Shown: positions 45,055 through 56,897, numbered from the stretch's first letter. The stretch: 64,000 nt of DNA from Flavobacterium silvaticum (GCF_012911565.1 NZ_JAAMPU010000108.1:372001-436000); one strand, 5' to 3'. The notes: a model not told the origin generated them from the sequence alone. Numbers and translations are program-made.

Positions 45055-47685
45055 TTATTGTTTTATGAATTTCAAGGTTTTCGAACCTTTTTGTGTATTT
45101 ACCTTTATAAGATACACTCCTGATTGTAAGCTTTTTACCGAAAATTCAGTTTGACCCAAAGCGGCATTTTGAACTTCGACCAATCTTCCGGAAGCATCGT
45201 ATATTTCGATTTTTTTCAACTCGGAATCAGATTGTAAAGAGAGCTTTTCCTGAACCGGATTCGGATACAGTTTCATTTGTAATTTAGCATTGTCTGTAGC
45301 GCTCAAGTCTTCAAAAACGGTCTCGGCATCTTCCGTTTCGACCGGAAAGTTATAATCGAAATAAATTCCTGCTCCGTTAACGGCTGAATCACCTTGCTGC
45401 AACACATTAGAAGAACGCACTTTAAGCAGCACATTCCCGTGTCCGCCTGAATCAATATTGACGTTTTCAAAAATGAATTCGGCAACATTACCATGCACAC
45501 GGCCTCTTACCGGATGCGAAGCCGATAGCAATTGAAGTGAATTCACCTCATATTGAGCCGGATTTAACGGAAGCCTGACCACGACATTTTGGGCCGGAGC
45601 CGTTCCTGTGTTTTCAAACCGGATACGATAATGCAGGTATTCACCAATTTGAGATGTGGGTTGGGAATCGCCTTCGAGGCATAGAATATCGTTCGGGTCA
45701 AATGAATTGACTGCTGTTTGCTCGAGTATGAAGTTGTTGTCTGACGGAAGCACATCGCCAACAGAAGGAACGCCGGCCGAAACCTGAATCACATCTCCTG
45801 AATTGACCGGATAGGTATCTGTTGGTTGATGAATGTTGACCGTACAGTAAAACGTTCGGGTTTCAAAAGGCATCAGATTCGTGTAGTTCCAATAAATAAT
45901 CCCGGTGCCGAAACCGTCGGCAGGCGGACTCGTGGAAATATAATCCATCTGCGCCAGGTCATACGTACAACTTAATCCGAGCGGTTGCGACATGATTTGG
46001 TTGCCTTTGTTTCTAAGCGTAACCTGATACGTTGCGTCAAAACCGGGAATAGGAACGCTCCAAGGCGAAACGACAACTTCCAGATCTGGATGTATTCCGT
46101 TTTGTGTGATGCAAAAATCATTGGTAGAAATGGTTCCGTCCACAACCGGAAAATTCACTGCAGCACTCACAGGAGAAACAGTATAATACGCAGGATTTTC
46201 CAGCTCAGGGCTGACAGTAAAATTTCCGGCTCCAGGATAAAATTTATACTCGCCTGCCGAATCTGTAAAATCCACATAATCCTCAGTTCCATCGTTCATG
46301 ACCATCTTCACATAGGAATGAGGCACATCGTTACCGCAGCCGTCGCTTTGCCAATCGTAAATGGCTGATCCGTAGATTCGGTTGAAAGCACCACCGGGCT
46401 CGACGGAGCAATAGGAATTTACGCTGATCAAAGGATTACCTAAAGAAAGTGTCACCTGGTCAATCTGGGCTTCATCGACACAAACAGATTGAAGCAATGG
46501 ACATTGTGCAAAGCCAATGCTATTTTCTATACTACCGTTCTTTAGTATTACGTGATGAAGTTGCGGACAAGAGCTGACTCCAACTGTAACGAGGCTTTCG
46601 GCCTGTGAAAGATTAAGTTCCTGCAACTGTGCGCTGTCGATTCCAACAGTAGTAAGGCTTGGCGAATCCCCAATTATGAGTTCCGAAATCAAACTAGCTT
46701 CCAGATTGGTCAACCCTGACATTGGCGGAATCGACAACGTACCAGGCAAATAGTATGTAATCGACTGCAGACTTGTGACTCCTGTCAGATCAAGGGATCC
46801 ATCCGGGCCGCCAATGATAGATTGCAGGTTGATTGACACCAGATTCTGGCAATTGCTAAAATTCACATTGGTCAGCATATCAGACGAAATCCCCGCGCTA
46901 TGGCCATTAAAATCAGAACCGCTGAAATCTACCGTTTGAAGATTGTTGCCCATTAAAGTCACATTCTCTGCAAATGCCCCGCAATGGATTTCCACATTGG
47001 CCAGGTTTGGATTGCCAATATCAAATGAAGGCAATGCCGTTGCAGTAATTTTCAGGCTGACCAGATTGTCGTTTACAGATATATTCAGAATCGACATGGT
47101 TCCTACATTTAATTCCATAGATGAAATATTGGTCCCTCCACATTCAAAATGATCCAGAACATGTTGATTGGTCATGTCTAAAGCGGTCAACTGCGTATTG
47201 CGGACATCGAGATAAGTAAGGGCCGAAGTTAAAGGTAAAACCAAAGAACTCAGGGTTGAAACATGTACATCCAGATAAGTGAGCGCACTATTCGCCGAAA
47301 AATCCAAACTCCCTAATGAAGTGCCCATACTGTTGAAATAATTCAGGTTTGACATTGTGGAAACATCAATATTAGATAGCGGAGAACTACCCGAAATGTA
47401 CAATCCGTTCAGATTCGAAAATGCCTCAAGACCTGTGCAATTCATTGCTGCATCGGCATTAATATGCAGCTCTATGATATTCAACGCTTCCGTCTGTTGA
47501 ATTTCCCCATCCGAATTGACATCAATGATTATTTGGTTGACTCCGTTACTTGCAAATACGTTTGAACCGTCGGGAGCGGTTCCAAGTAACCTGGCCTTAA
47601 AATTCGCATCCGGGATATTCACAACCTGGCTTCGCCCCGAAAGACCACAAAGCATTATCCCTAAAACAATATAAAACTTACCCAT
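45055..47685 (-). CDS. LRR-containing T9SS surface protein (paralogue 1)
   Basis: An 876-residue protein with signal peptide MGKFYIVLGIMLCGLSGRSQ. VVNIPDANFKARLL and a calcium-loop-like DVNSDGEIQQTEA start the mature part, as in internalin-like bacteroidete proteins. Irregular leucine-rich repeats cover about 75-420 (NLNGLYISG, ALTYLDVRNTQLTALDM). There is an SdrD-B-like segment (FTDSAGEYKFYPGAGNFTVSPE), a conserved domain with SFDPNDILCLEGDSQPTSQIGEYLHYRIRFENTGTAPAQNV split over residues about 650-700, and a T9SS domain starting YPNPVQEKLSL. It starts 3 bp after its paralogue; the two share a highly similar C-terminal half. Role in adhesion or protein binding is inferred. Confidence 0.83.
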   Translation of the reverse strand: MGKFYIVLGIMLCGLSGRSQVVNIPDANFKARLLGTAPDGSNVFASNGVNQIIIDVNSDGEIQQTEALNIIELHINADAAMNCTGLEAFSNLNGLYISGSSPLSNIDVSTMSNLNYFNSMGTSLGSLDFSANSALTYLDVHVSTLSSLVLPLTSALTYLDVRNTQLTALDMTNQHVLDHFECGGTNISSMELNVGTMSILNISVNDNLVSLKITATALPSFDIGNPNLANVEIHCGAFAENVTLMGNNLQTVDFSGSDFNGHSAGISSDMLTNVNFSNCQNLVSINLQSIIGGPDGSLDLTGVTSLQSITYYLPGTLSIPPMSGLTNLEASLISELIIGDSPSLTTVGIDSAQLQELNLSQAESLVTVGVSSCPQLHHVILKNGSIENSIGFAQCPLLQSVCVDEAQIDQVTLSLGNPLISVNSYCSVEPGGAFNRIYGSAIYDWQSDGCGNDVPHSYVKMVMNDGTEDYVDFTDSAGEYKFYPGAGNFTVSPELENPAYYTVSPVSAAVNFPVVDGTISTNDFCITQNGIHPDLEVVVSPWSVPIPGFDATYQVTLRNKGNQIMSQPLGLSCTYDLAQMDYISTSPPADGFGTGIIYWNYTNLMPFETRTFYCTVNIHQPTDTYPVNSGDVIQVSAGVPSVGDVLPSDNNFILEQTAVNSFDPNDILCLEGDSQPTSQIGEYLHYRIRFENTGTAPAQNVVVRLPLNPAQYEVNSLQLLSASHPVRGRVHGNVAEFIFENVNIDSGGHGNVLLKVRSSNVLQQGDSAVNGAGIYFDYNFPVETEDAETVFEDLSATDNAKLQMKLYPNPVQEKLSLQSDSELKKIEIYDASGRLVEVQNAALGQTEFSVKSLQSGVYLIKVNTQKGSKTLKFIKQ

Positions 47686-47688
47686 AGC

Positions 47689-50600
47689 TTATTTTTTGAC
47701 GATTTTTTGTACCGATGCGCCTTTGCGTGAAACCACTTTCACAAAATAATTTCCGCTTGCATATTGGGTCATTTCCAATATGGATTCGTTTCCGGATGCA
47801 GGTGAAATCTGCAATAACCTGCCTTGCACATCGTATAATTCAATTTTTTCCAGAGTCGATCCTGCTTTGACCGTAACCTGGTTTTGCACCGGATTCGGAT
47901 AGATTTGGACAGATGCGTCTTTAACAGGCGAACCTGAGCTCAAATCGGCAAATACGGTTTCAGCATTATTTGTTTGCACCGGAAAATTATAATCGAAATA
48001 GATTCCGGCTCCGTTAATGGCCGAATCTCCTTGTTGCAATGTATTCAAAGAACGCACCTTGAGCAATACATTTCCATGTCCGCCCGAGTCGAGGTTCAGG
48101 TTCTCGAACATAAATTCAGCTACATTGTTTTTCACATTACCTTTCACGGGATGTGATGCAAACAGCAATTGAACTGAATCTGTCTGATATTGTGCTGGAT
48201 TGAGCGGAAGCCTGACCACGACATTCTGGGCCGGAGCCGTTCCCGTATTTTCAAAACGGATTCGGTAATGCAGGTATTCGCCAATTTCCGAAGTGGGTTG
48301 GGAATCGCCTTCGAGACATAAAATATCGTTCGGGTCAAGCGAATTGACGGCTGTTTGGTTCAGTACAAAATTGTTGTCGTCCGGAAGTGAATCACCAAAT
48401 GTGGGAACACCCGCTGAAACCTGGATCGCATCGCCTGAATTGACCGGATTCAAATCTGTAGGTGCATGAACTTTCACGGTACAAAAGAACGTGCGGGTTT
48501 CAAACGGCATGAGGTTTTCATAGCTCCAGTAAATGGTGCCGCTTGCATACGCATCAGATGCCGGACTTGTCGAAATATAATCCATCTGGTAATAATCGTA
48601 GGAACAGGTCAGCCCGTACAATTGAGATTGGATCTGGTTGCCTTTATTTCGAAGCGTAACCTGATAGGTTGTATTAAAACCCGGAATCGGGGCGCCGGTT
48701 GGAGAAACGATAACTTCAAGGTCGGGATTGACTCCATTTGCGGAGATGCAGAAATCGTTGATTGATGTGTTGTTGTTATCGTCGGCAAAATTAACCGACG
48801 CAGAAGCCGGGCTTACCGTAAACCCTGTGGTTTCGAATTCCGGCGTAACTGTGAAATTTCCGGCAAGAACATAAAATACATATGTTCCTGAAGCATCCGT
48901 AAACGTGGAATAGGTTGTTGTGCCGTCAAATAAATCGACTTTTTTATATGCAAACGAAGGATCATTTTCGCAACCGTCGTTAGCCTGGTCAAATTTTACG
49001 GTTCCGGTAATGGTATTGTAATTTCCGCCCGGAGCCATCGAACAATAGGAATTTACAGAAACCGAAGGCCCAACGACAGCTTGTATTTCGGTTATCTCAG
49101 ATTCATCGGCACAAACACCAATAAGGCCTGGATTATTCGAGGCAATCAAATTATCATGATGCCCATTTTTAATATTCAGGTTAGTGAGATTCAGATTATC
49201 ATTGAGATAAATAGAAGAAATCCCCGGCAAATGTGATAAATCCAACTGTGTCGTGTTGTTTTGGTTGAACGTGAAATAATATACTGGTGAAGATTCGATA
49301 GTCAGGTTCAGCAGCGTATTTTGCGCTAATGTTAAGTTGTGAAGTTCGGGCAAGGACGGAATTGTAAGCGCAGGAAAATTACATCCTTGCAACAGAAGCG
49401 TGTCCAGATTATTACAACCGCTAATATCAATAGTATTTAATACGTTCGGCCCCGTAGTGTTTGTTACTTGTACTTTATATAATGCAGCACATCCCGAAAG
49501 GTTCAGATCCTGTAGAAAATGTGAATTGTCCAATGTCAGTTCCAAACTGGCATTTATCAATTCAGGATCACTGTAAGAATTGTGAAAATCCATATGTTCA
49601 ATTACGGGAGTGTTTTCGATATTAAGATATCCGAAGAGTGGACAATCCGTTATTTCAATATTTTGTAACAATGGACTATTTGGAACATCCAAACCTGAAA
49701 AATTCGGAAGATTGGAAGCCTTGAATGAAATCAGCTGGGAACTGCCATACATTACGACCGACTGAAGAAATGGAAGATCTGTAAGATCCAGCGATGCCAA
49801 AGCAGTATTATCTGCAGCAAAGATTTTGGTTTTCGGAGCCAAACTAACAGATGTCAAAGGGTTATCGTTCGCATATAACAACCATAAATTGGGCAACATG
49901 CTTACGTCGAGTGCTATCAAATCATTATCCGACACGGCAAGTTGTTCCAGATTTGTAAAAGCCTCTATCCCGGTTATGTCAGAAATATTCCAGCCCCCAA
50001 GATCCAATTCATGATAAGCCGCAGCTTCACCCACCTGGATTTCCCCATCTCCGTTCAAATCCAGCGCATACGACGGATTTATGGCATTATATTGCACAAG
50101 AGCCGCCTTAAAATTTGGGTCGGGAATGTTTACAATGACAGAATCGTCATACACCTGAATCATGAATGGCGCATACACATAGCAGCCGCTCAAACTTGTG
50201 GCTCCTATCCACATTTGCTGCGGATTCTGGGTATTGGTAAAGGACGATTGGTTTGGTATTGAGTTAACCTGTAACTGAGCGTCGCTTTCTGTCAGATAAT
50301 AAGCAAAAGTGTAATTGTCAGTATCAATGCTGGAATTGATTGTCGTAAAATCAAATGCCGCAAATCCGTCGAACGGATATTCAGAAATCACTATTGGCCC
50401 AATATCCTGAAGATCAGCCCCTGCTTCTACATACACATCAAGCGTTGTAGTTGCGGATTGTCCGGATGACAGTTCTGTAACTTTTGTAACAAGAGTTTGT
50501 GCAGTACCTGCCACAATAGTTAATGAAGTTGGAAGTTCGTTGATTGAAGCTGCTGCATCATACTCATTACTATAAAAAGCCACGCCAAATAGCAACGGAT

Positions 50601-50751
50601 CCTGGCTTCCCAAAATCTCAGGTATGGCAACGGTCAAATCAAATGTGACATAAGTCTCCGGCGCTGCGCACCTATATAATGGTGAAGGCGTATTTGCCTG
50701 CTGGGAGAACAATGTATTAAAAAACAACAGTGTAAAAATCAACTTTTTCAT
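47689..50751 (-). CDS. LRR-containing T9SS surface protein (paralogue 2)
   Basis: A 1020-residue protein with signal peptide MKKLIFTLLFFNTLFSQQ. An N-terminal domain (about 20-210) absent from its neighbour contains Cys29 and YVYAPFMIQVYDDS. Then come VNIPDPNFKAALVQYNA with DLNGDGEIQVGEA, leucine-rich repeats (about 245-570), an SdrD-B-like segment, the shared domain with DPNDILCLEGDSQPTSEIGE, and a T9SS domain starting IYPNPVQNQVTV. The C-terminal half is closely similar to the downstream paralogue, with a 142-bp block about 89% identical by eye. It follows the LytTR response regulator by 56 bp in the same direction. Probably secreted and surface-attached. Confidence 0.83.
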   Translation of the reverse strand: MKKLIFTLLFFNTLFSQQANTPSPLYRCAAPETYVTFDLTVAIPEILGSQDPLLFGVAFYSNEYDAAASINELPTSLTIVAGTAQTLVTKVTELSSGQSATTTLDVYVEAGADLQDIGPIVISEYPFDGFAAFDFTTINSSIDTDNYTFAYYLTESDAQLQVNSIPNQSSFTNTQNPQQMWIGATSLSGCYVYAPFMIQVYDDSVIVNIPDPNFKAALVQYNAINPSYALDLNGDGEIQVGEAAAYHELDLGGWNISDITGIEAFTNLEQLAVSDNDLIALDVSMLPNLWLLYANDNPLTSVSLAPKTKIFAADNTALASLDLTDLPFLQSVVMYGSSQLISFKASNLPNFSGLDVPNSPLLQNIEITDCPLFGYLNIENTPVIEHMDFHNSYSDPELINASLELTLDNSHFLQDLNLSGCAALYKVQVTNTTGPNVLNTIDISGCNNLDTLLLQGCNFPALTIPSLPELHNLTLAQNTLLNLTIESSPVYYFTFNQNNTTQLDLSHLPGISSIYLNDNLNLTNLNIKNGHHDNLIASNNPGLIGVCADESEITEIQAVVGPSVSVNSYCSMAPGGNYNTITGTVKFDQANDGCENDPSFAYKKVDLFDGTTTYSTFTDASGTYVFYVLAGNFTVTPEFETTGFTVSPASASVNFADDNNNTSINDFCISANGVNPDLEVIVSPTGAPIPGFNTTYQVTLRNKGNQIQSQLYGLTCSYDYYQMDYISTSPASDAYASGTIYWSYENLMPFETRTFFCTVKVHAPTDLNPVNSGDAIQVSAGVPTFGDSLPDDNNFVLNQTAVNSLDPNDILCLEGDSQPTSEIGEYLHYRIRFENTGTAPAQNVVVRLPLNPAQYQTDSVQLLFASHPVKGNVKNNVAEFMFENLNLDSGGHGNVLLKVRSLNTLQQGDSAINGAGIYFDYNFPVQTNNAETVFADLSSGSPVKDASVQIYPNPVQNQVTVKAGSTLEKIELYDVQGRLLQISPASGNESILEMTQYASGNYFVKVVSRKGASVQKIVKK

Positions 50752-50807
50752 ACCTCGTATATTTCATCAGGCTTTTGCCGATCGGCCCTGCCTTTTCATT
50801 TAAAATC

Positions 50808-51569
50808 TCAAATGCTTTTCAAAACTTCCTGCAACCTGTCTTTCTTTCGCTGCGAAATCGGCAAATGGCTGTTATCACTCATCACCACATAACCGCCGTC
50901 TTTCTTGATGTATGATTTGAGATAACTCAGGTTGATCAGATGCGATTGATGGATCCGTTCAAATCCATGCTCGGCCAAAAGTTCTTCATATTCCTTTAAG
51001 GTGCGTGAAATCAAAATAGGTTTGCTGCCGCGGATGTAAAACTTGGTGTAATTGTCATCGCTTTCACAACGGATGATATCACTGATTTCGAACAGATGGA
51101 TGCCTTCTGATGTAGATAACGCAATGCGTTTGAAATTATCGACTTTTTTACGGATGTTTTCCAAAAGCAAATCGATGTGCGCGAATCCATCATTTTTTTG
51201 GACCGCCGCTTTGATCTTGTTGATGACTTTCTGCAACTCTTCCGGATCGACTGGCTTCAGTAGAAAATCAAGTGCACTGAATCGAAAAGCTTTGATTGCA
51301 TATTGTTCGTGGGCTGTTATAAAAACAATATTCGTCTGTGATTTTCCCTGACGCAAAGCGAGTTGCTCCAGAATGTCAAAACCACTTCCGTCATTCAATT
51401 GAATATCTAGAAAAACCACCTGGGGCTGGAATTTCTCTATGGCCGTCACGCCACTTTCGACCGAATCGGCTTCACCCAGGATATGTATTTCAGGAGCGTA
51501 TCGTTCCAAAAGACCTTTCATTCCGGAGCGGAGATTGGCGTCGTCGTCAATTAGGAGAGCGGTTATCAC
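50808..51569 (-). CDS. LytTR-family response regulator
   Basis: A 253-residue response regulator. The receiver domain has the acidic pocket (LLIDDD), phosphoacceptor D55 in VVFLDIQLND, T84 in FITAHE and K105 in FLLKPVD. The C-terminal LytTR DNA-binding domain (about 145-250) has IIRCESDDNYTKFYI and FERIHQSHLINLSYLKSYI. It binds short direct-repeat sites in promoters once phosphorylated. It lies 25 bp after its cognate histidine kinase gene and 56 bp before the LRR-T9SS pair, so it may control those surface proteins. Confidence 0.93.
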   Translation of the reverse strand: MITALLIDDDANLRSGMKGLLERYAPEIHILGEADSVESGVTAIEKFQPQVVFLDIQLNDGSGFDILEQLALRQGKSQTNIVFITAHEQYAIKAFRFSALDFLLKPVDPEELQKVINKIKAAVQKNDGFAHIDLLLENIRKKVDNFKRIALSTSEGIHLFEISDIIRCESDDNYTKFYIRGSKPILISRTLKEYEELLAEHGFERIHQSHLINLSYLKSYIKKDGGYVVMSDNSHLPISQRKKDRLQEVLKSI

Positions 51570-51594
51570 GATGATTGTTTATTAGTATTTTTTT

Positions 51595-53559
51595 TTATTT
51601 ATTGATGTATTGGAGCGGTAGTCGCAAAAGGACTTTCGTTCCGGTAATGTTGCCTGCGTTATCTGCCGTTTGGGTGATTTCCACATCGGCCTGCCTTGAT
51701 GTTACCGACCGTATCATATCGAGCCTTTTTCTTGTGATGTCAAGCGCCATCGACTTATGCACCGGAACGGAACCTTGCTTCATTTCGGTAGATTTATCAA
51801 TGCCGACGCCGTTGTCTGTCACACTGCAAATCAGGAATTCGGCATCTATAGTAAAATCCACATCGATGCGTCCGCCCTGTTTTTTTGGCACGATTCCATG
51901 AATGATGGCATTTTCTACAAAAGGTTGCAATAATAATGGCGGCAAAGCCACATCGTCTTCAATATCACGGCTTTTTGTAATGTCGAACGTAAAGATATTG
52001 TTGAACCGGAGCTGTTCGAGCTCGAGATAATTCTGCAAGCCTTCTATCTCGCGATCAATCGGAATAAGCTGTTCTTTTGAATATTCAAGCGTGAGGCGCA
52101 TCAGCTTGGAGAACTTGGCCAAATATTTTATCGCTTGGTCTGTTCCATTCTGCACGATGAAACTCGAAATCGACCCCAGGCAATTGAACACAAAATGCGG
52201 GTTCATTTGTAAATGCAGCGCTTTTTGCTCGTATTCGGCAAGTTCTTTCTGGAGTGTCAAAGTACGTTTAAGTTGCCTTCTGTTGTAAACCAGGAAACAG
52301 ATTCCGGCCAAAAGCAGCACGAACAACACAATGAAAACGGTTTGCAGCGTATGTCTTTTTGCCGCTTCTGTGTACAGCAATTCGCGTTTCTCCGATTCTT
52401 TTTTGGCTATGGCTTCACGCTTGTCGAATTCGTAATTGAGTTCTGCCTGGACACTTTTGCGGATGTTTTCGCTCGATGCCAGACTGTCTTTGGCCACACT
52501 GTAGCGTTCAAAATGAAGCAGCGCATTTTTAGTATCGCCCTGTCTGGAATAGATGTCGCTCAGCAATTTTTCGGCAATCACGACTTGTTCCGGAATCTGT
52601 AGTTTTTCAGCCAAACCAAGTGAAGCCGAAGCATTTGCCATAGCTTTTTGCAAATCACCCGAGGCCAGGTAATGCTTTGCCAAATGCGCTTTCGTATCAG
52701 CTGTCCCGAACTCATCATCTATTGAAGCAAAAAAACCGAGTGCCTTTTGCCAGGCGGTTTCGGCTTCCATGGGCTTATTCGTCTGCTCAAAATAATCGCC
52801 CCAATTGTTGCACAATTCGCCTTGGGCACGATCATCCGGATATGTTGTAAATGCAGTTTGGGCCTTTTGGTAATATTCCAAAGCTTTTTCAAAATCCTTT
52901 TGTGCGAGATAATTATTACCGATGTTCGTCAGCGTGATCGCAATGGCGGCATCTTTTGATTTTTCAAGCAAATCGGCGGCCTTGAGCAAATATTCAAGTG
53001 CCTTGAAATTGTTTTTCTGGGACGAATAAACTACTGCGGTATTGTTGTACAGATGCGCCAGACGGACCGGTTCTTCCAATTTTTCATACTGCTGGATTGC
53101 CTTTAAATCATATTGAAGCGCCCTTGCGTAATTGCTCTGTTCCGAAAAAACCACCCCCAGGCTGCCAAGCGATCTGGCAAGTCCCATTTTTGCAGCTTTT
53201 GAATTTCCGGAAATACTGGCTTCAGCCTCGAATATTTTTTGTGCCGAAAGAAATTCCGTAGTCGCCTGGGCATAACTTCCTTTGATGATGAACGAATTTC
53301 CAAGATTCTGGTGTGCGGTCGCTTCAGCCAGGCGATACTTTATTTTTTGCGAAAGCCCGAGTGCCTGATTGGCATAAGCCTGCATTTTTTCGGGATCGGA
53401 CGTTTTGTAGGCATCTGAAATCCTGTTGAGAAGATCGGCACGTTCAATGTCGTTCTTTACCTTAGGAAGCAAACGCGAAAGACTGTCTGCGGTTCCGTTC
53501 TGCCCAAAAACAGGCATCAGGAAAAGCAGGCAGAAAAATAGCAATATCAGTCGTTTCAT
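51595..53559 (-). CDS. LytS-type sensor histidine kinase with TPR sensor region
   Basis: A 654-residue inner-membrane sensor. It has signal peptide MKRLILLFFCLLFLMPVFGQ, tetratricopeptide repeats over about 80-350 facing the periplasm (ALEYYQKAQTAFTTYPDD and similar), a linker helix, and a membrane helix at 404-425. The cytoplasmic His_kinase domain has QMNPHFVFNC (H455 phosphorylated), and the ATPase domain contains LPPLLLQPFVENAIIHG and VTDNGVGID. It pairs with the LytTR regulator immediately downstream. The ATG at 53559 is chosen over an upstream start at 53676 because it begins the signal peptide and follows a promoter box. Confidence 0.92.
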   Translation of the reverse strand: MKRLILLFFCLLFLMPVFGQNGTADSLSRLLPKVKNDIERADLLNRISDAYKTSDPEKMQAYANQALGLSQKIKYRLAEATAHQNLGNSFIIKGSYAQATTEFLSAQKIFEAEASISGNSKAAKMGLARSLGSLGVVFSEQSNYARALQYDLKAIQQYEKLEEPVRLAHLYNNTAVVYSSQKNNFKALEYLLKAADLLEKSKDAAIAITLTNIGNNYLAQKDFEKALEYYQKAQTAFTTYPDDRAQGELCNNWGDYFEQTNKPMEAETAWQKALGFFASIDDEFGTADTKAHLAKHYLASGDLQKAMANASASLGLAEKLQIPEQVVIAEKLLSDIYSRQGDTKNALLHFERYSVAKDSLASSENIRKSVQAELNYEFDKREAIAKKESEKRELLYTEAAKRHTLQTVFIVLFVLLLAGICFLVYNRRQLKRTLTLQKELAEYEQKALHLQMNPHFVFNCLGSISSFIVQNGTDQAIKYLAKFSKLMRLTLEYSKEQLIPIDREIEGLQNYLELEQLRFNNIFTFDITKSRDIEDDVALPPLLLQPFVENAIIHGIVPKKQGGRIDVDFTIDAEFLICSVTDNGVGIDKSTEMKQGSVPVHKSMALDITRKRLDMIRSVTSRQADVEITQTADNAGNITGTKVLLRLPLQYINK

Positions 53560-53580
53560 AGGCGAACTCAGTGAATAAAA

Positions 53581-53588
53581 CAAAAGTA
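53581..53588 (-). promoter_or_regulatory. -7 box of the LytS/LytTR operon
   Basis: The minus strand reads TACTTTTG (TAnnTTTG), 21 bp upstream of the kinase ATG, leaving a leader of about 15 nt. Confidence 0.6.
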
Positions 53589-53823
53589 GTATTTCAATCG
53601 TGCCGATGGACCCGAAATGAGAATTTGAAGTGAATTGGCGAGAATTCGGATTCCGCAAACCCCATCTTATTTTCAAAACTCATTTTTGTGAAAAACATGA
53701 CAATAGCTTCCCGACAAACTATTTTGTCGTAAGTAATTTGTCAATAGTCCGTGACATTTTGTTTGCCACAAAAGAATGTCGCAAACAAAAATATCGGAAA
53801 TTACAGATACCAATCCAACAAAA

Positions 53824-53846
53824 AAACCCGACAAGTTGCCGGGTTT
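53824..53846 (-). terminator. eno terminator
   Basis: Stem AAACCCG/CGGGTTT with a 9-base loop, followed on the minus strand by a run of T. It lies 22 bp after the enolase stop codon. Confidence 0.8.
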
Positions 53847-53868
53847 GATTTTCTAAATCTAGAAGATT

Positions 53869-55466
<1,598 letters not shown>

Positions 55467-56897
55467 ATGCTGTTTAATTCATTGTCATATGCTGTTTTCC
55501 TCCCCTTGGTATTCGCCATATATTGGTCTATATCAAAAAAAGGGATCAAGCTACAGAATGCAATGTTGCTTTTATGCAGTTACTTTTTTTATGCCTGTTG
55601 GGACTGGCGTTTTTTGTTCTTACTGCTATTTTCTACCGGATTGGATTATTATACAGGCTGGAAAATGTCTGGCGCCAGTGAAAAAAACAGGAAGTTCTGG
55701 TTCTGGCTGAGTATTTCAATAAACCTCGGCTTTTTGGGAGTTTTTAAATACTACAATTTTTTCGCTTCTTCGTTTGCCGATTTGATATTGGGATTTGGGC
55801 TTAGACCGAACCTTCCGTTACTGAATGTAATCTTACCAGTCGGCATATCGTTTTACACATTCCACGGACTTTCGTATGTTATTGACATTTACAAAAAACG
55901 CATCGAACCTGAAAAGGACATTATAGATTACAGTCTTTTCGTGAGTTACTTTCCGCTTCTTGTAGCGGGACCAATCGAACGTGCGACCCACCTGCTCCCA
56001 CAGCTAAAGAAAAAAAGGGAATTTTCGTTTGAAACCGCAAAAGACGGATTGTACCAGATTTTTTGGGGCCTATTTAAAAAAGTGGTCATTGCAGATAGCT
56101 GTGCCCGTTACGCCAACGAGATTTTTGACCATCAGGATCAATACAATTCACTAACGCTTGTTTTGGGTGTCGTTTATTTCGCCTTTCAGATATATGGTGA
56201 CTTTTCAGGTTATTCAGATATAGCCATCGGCACTTCTAAATTATTTGGGATCCAACTACTCCGAAATTTCAATTACCCGTATTTTTCGCGCGACATTGCC
56301 GAATTCTGGAGACGTTGGCATATTTCACTATCAAGTTGGTTCCGCGATTATCTATACATTCCGCTTGGTGGCAGCAAAGTGAATGAGGCAAAAAGAATCC
56401 GAAACACATTCATCATCTTTCTGGTCAGCGGATTCTGGCATGGGGCAAACTGGACATTCATCCTTTGGGGATTTATCCATGCCCTGTTTTTTCTGCCATT
56501 ACTACTTACAGGCAGCAATCGCAACAACATAGAAATTGCAGCATCGGGCAAAAAAGTTCCAAGTCCAAAAGAGTTTCTGCAAATGCTGGTCACTTTTAGC
56601 CTTGTCGTCTTTGCCTGGATTTTTTTTCGTGCACACAATGTATCTCAGGCCTTGGCTTACATTGATGGAATAATACGCCTGAAGGATTTTTCGATTCAAT
56701 ATCTTGGAGTTGACCGATATTCGTACGAATTGATGAGTCTGTTACTTTTGTTTGTTGCAGTGGAATGGTTTTCCCGCGAAAGAGAACACCCAGTTTGCGG
56801 ACGTTTTGAATATGCCAAGGCGATACTGTTATTATTTCTGATATTGGTTTTGGGAGCTTACTCGAATCCGAGCGATTTTATTTATTTTCAATTCTGA
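55467..56897 (+). CDS. MBOAT-family membrane-bound O-acyltransferase (AlgI-like)
   Basis: A 476-residue polytopic membrane protein of the AlgI/DltB-type MBOAT family. It has MLFNSLSYAVFLPLVFAIYW at the N-terminus, LPVGISFYTFHGLSYVIDIYK, SYFPLLVAGPIERA, IYGDFSGYSDIAIG, and FWRRWHISLSSWFRDYLYIPLGG. The catalytic histidine is H325 in SGFWHGANWTFILWG. The family moves acyl groups across the membrane onto extracellular polysaccharide or other acceptors, working with an SGNH-fold partner. That partner is the next gene, overlapping by one base (TGATG). The sequence looks more A/T-rich than eno and carA on either side, consistent with insertion. Confidence 0.92.
   Translation: MLFNSLSYAVFLPLVFAIYWSISKKGIKLQNAMLLLCSYFFYACWDWRFLFLLLFSTGLDYYTGWKMSGASEKNRKFWFWLSISINLGFLGVFKYYNFFASSFADLILGFGLRPNLPLLNVILPVGISFYTFHGLSYVIDIYKKRIEPEKDIIDYSLFVSYFPLLVAGPIERATHLLPQLKKKREFSFETAKDGLYQIFWGLFKKVVIADSCARYANEIFDHQDQYNSLTLVLGVVYFAFQIYGDFSGYSDIAIGTSKLFGIQLLRNFNYPYFSRDIAEFWRRWHISLSSWFRDYLYIPLGGSKVNEAKRIRNTFIIFLVSGFWHGANWTFILWGFIHALFFLPLLLTGSNRNNIEIAASGKKVPSPKEFLQMLVTFSLVVFAWIFFRAHNVSQALAYIDGIIRLKDFSIQYLGVDRYSYELMSLLLLFVAVEWFSREREHPVCGRFEYAKAILLLFLILVLGAYSNPSDFIYFQF

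Larger units (their letters stand above)
53560..53868. other. 309-bp gap between the sensor kinase and eno
   Basis: Holds the kinase promoter box (53581-53588) near its left end and the eno terminator (53824-53846) near its right end. Between about 53640 and 53820 no gene, repeat or RNA was seen; the stretch has a scatter of stop codons on both strands. Confidence 0.7.
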
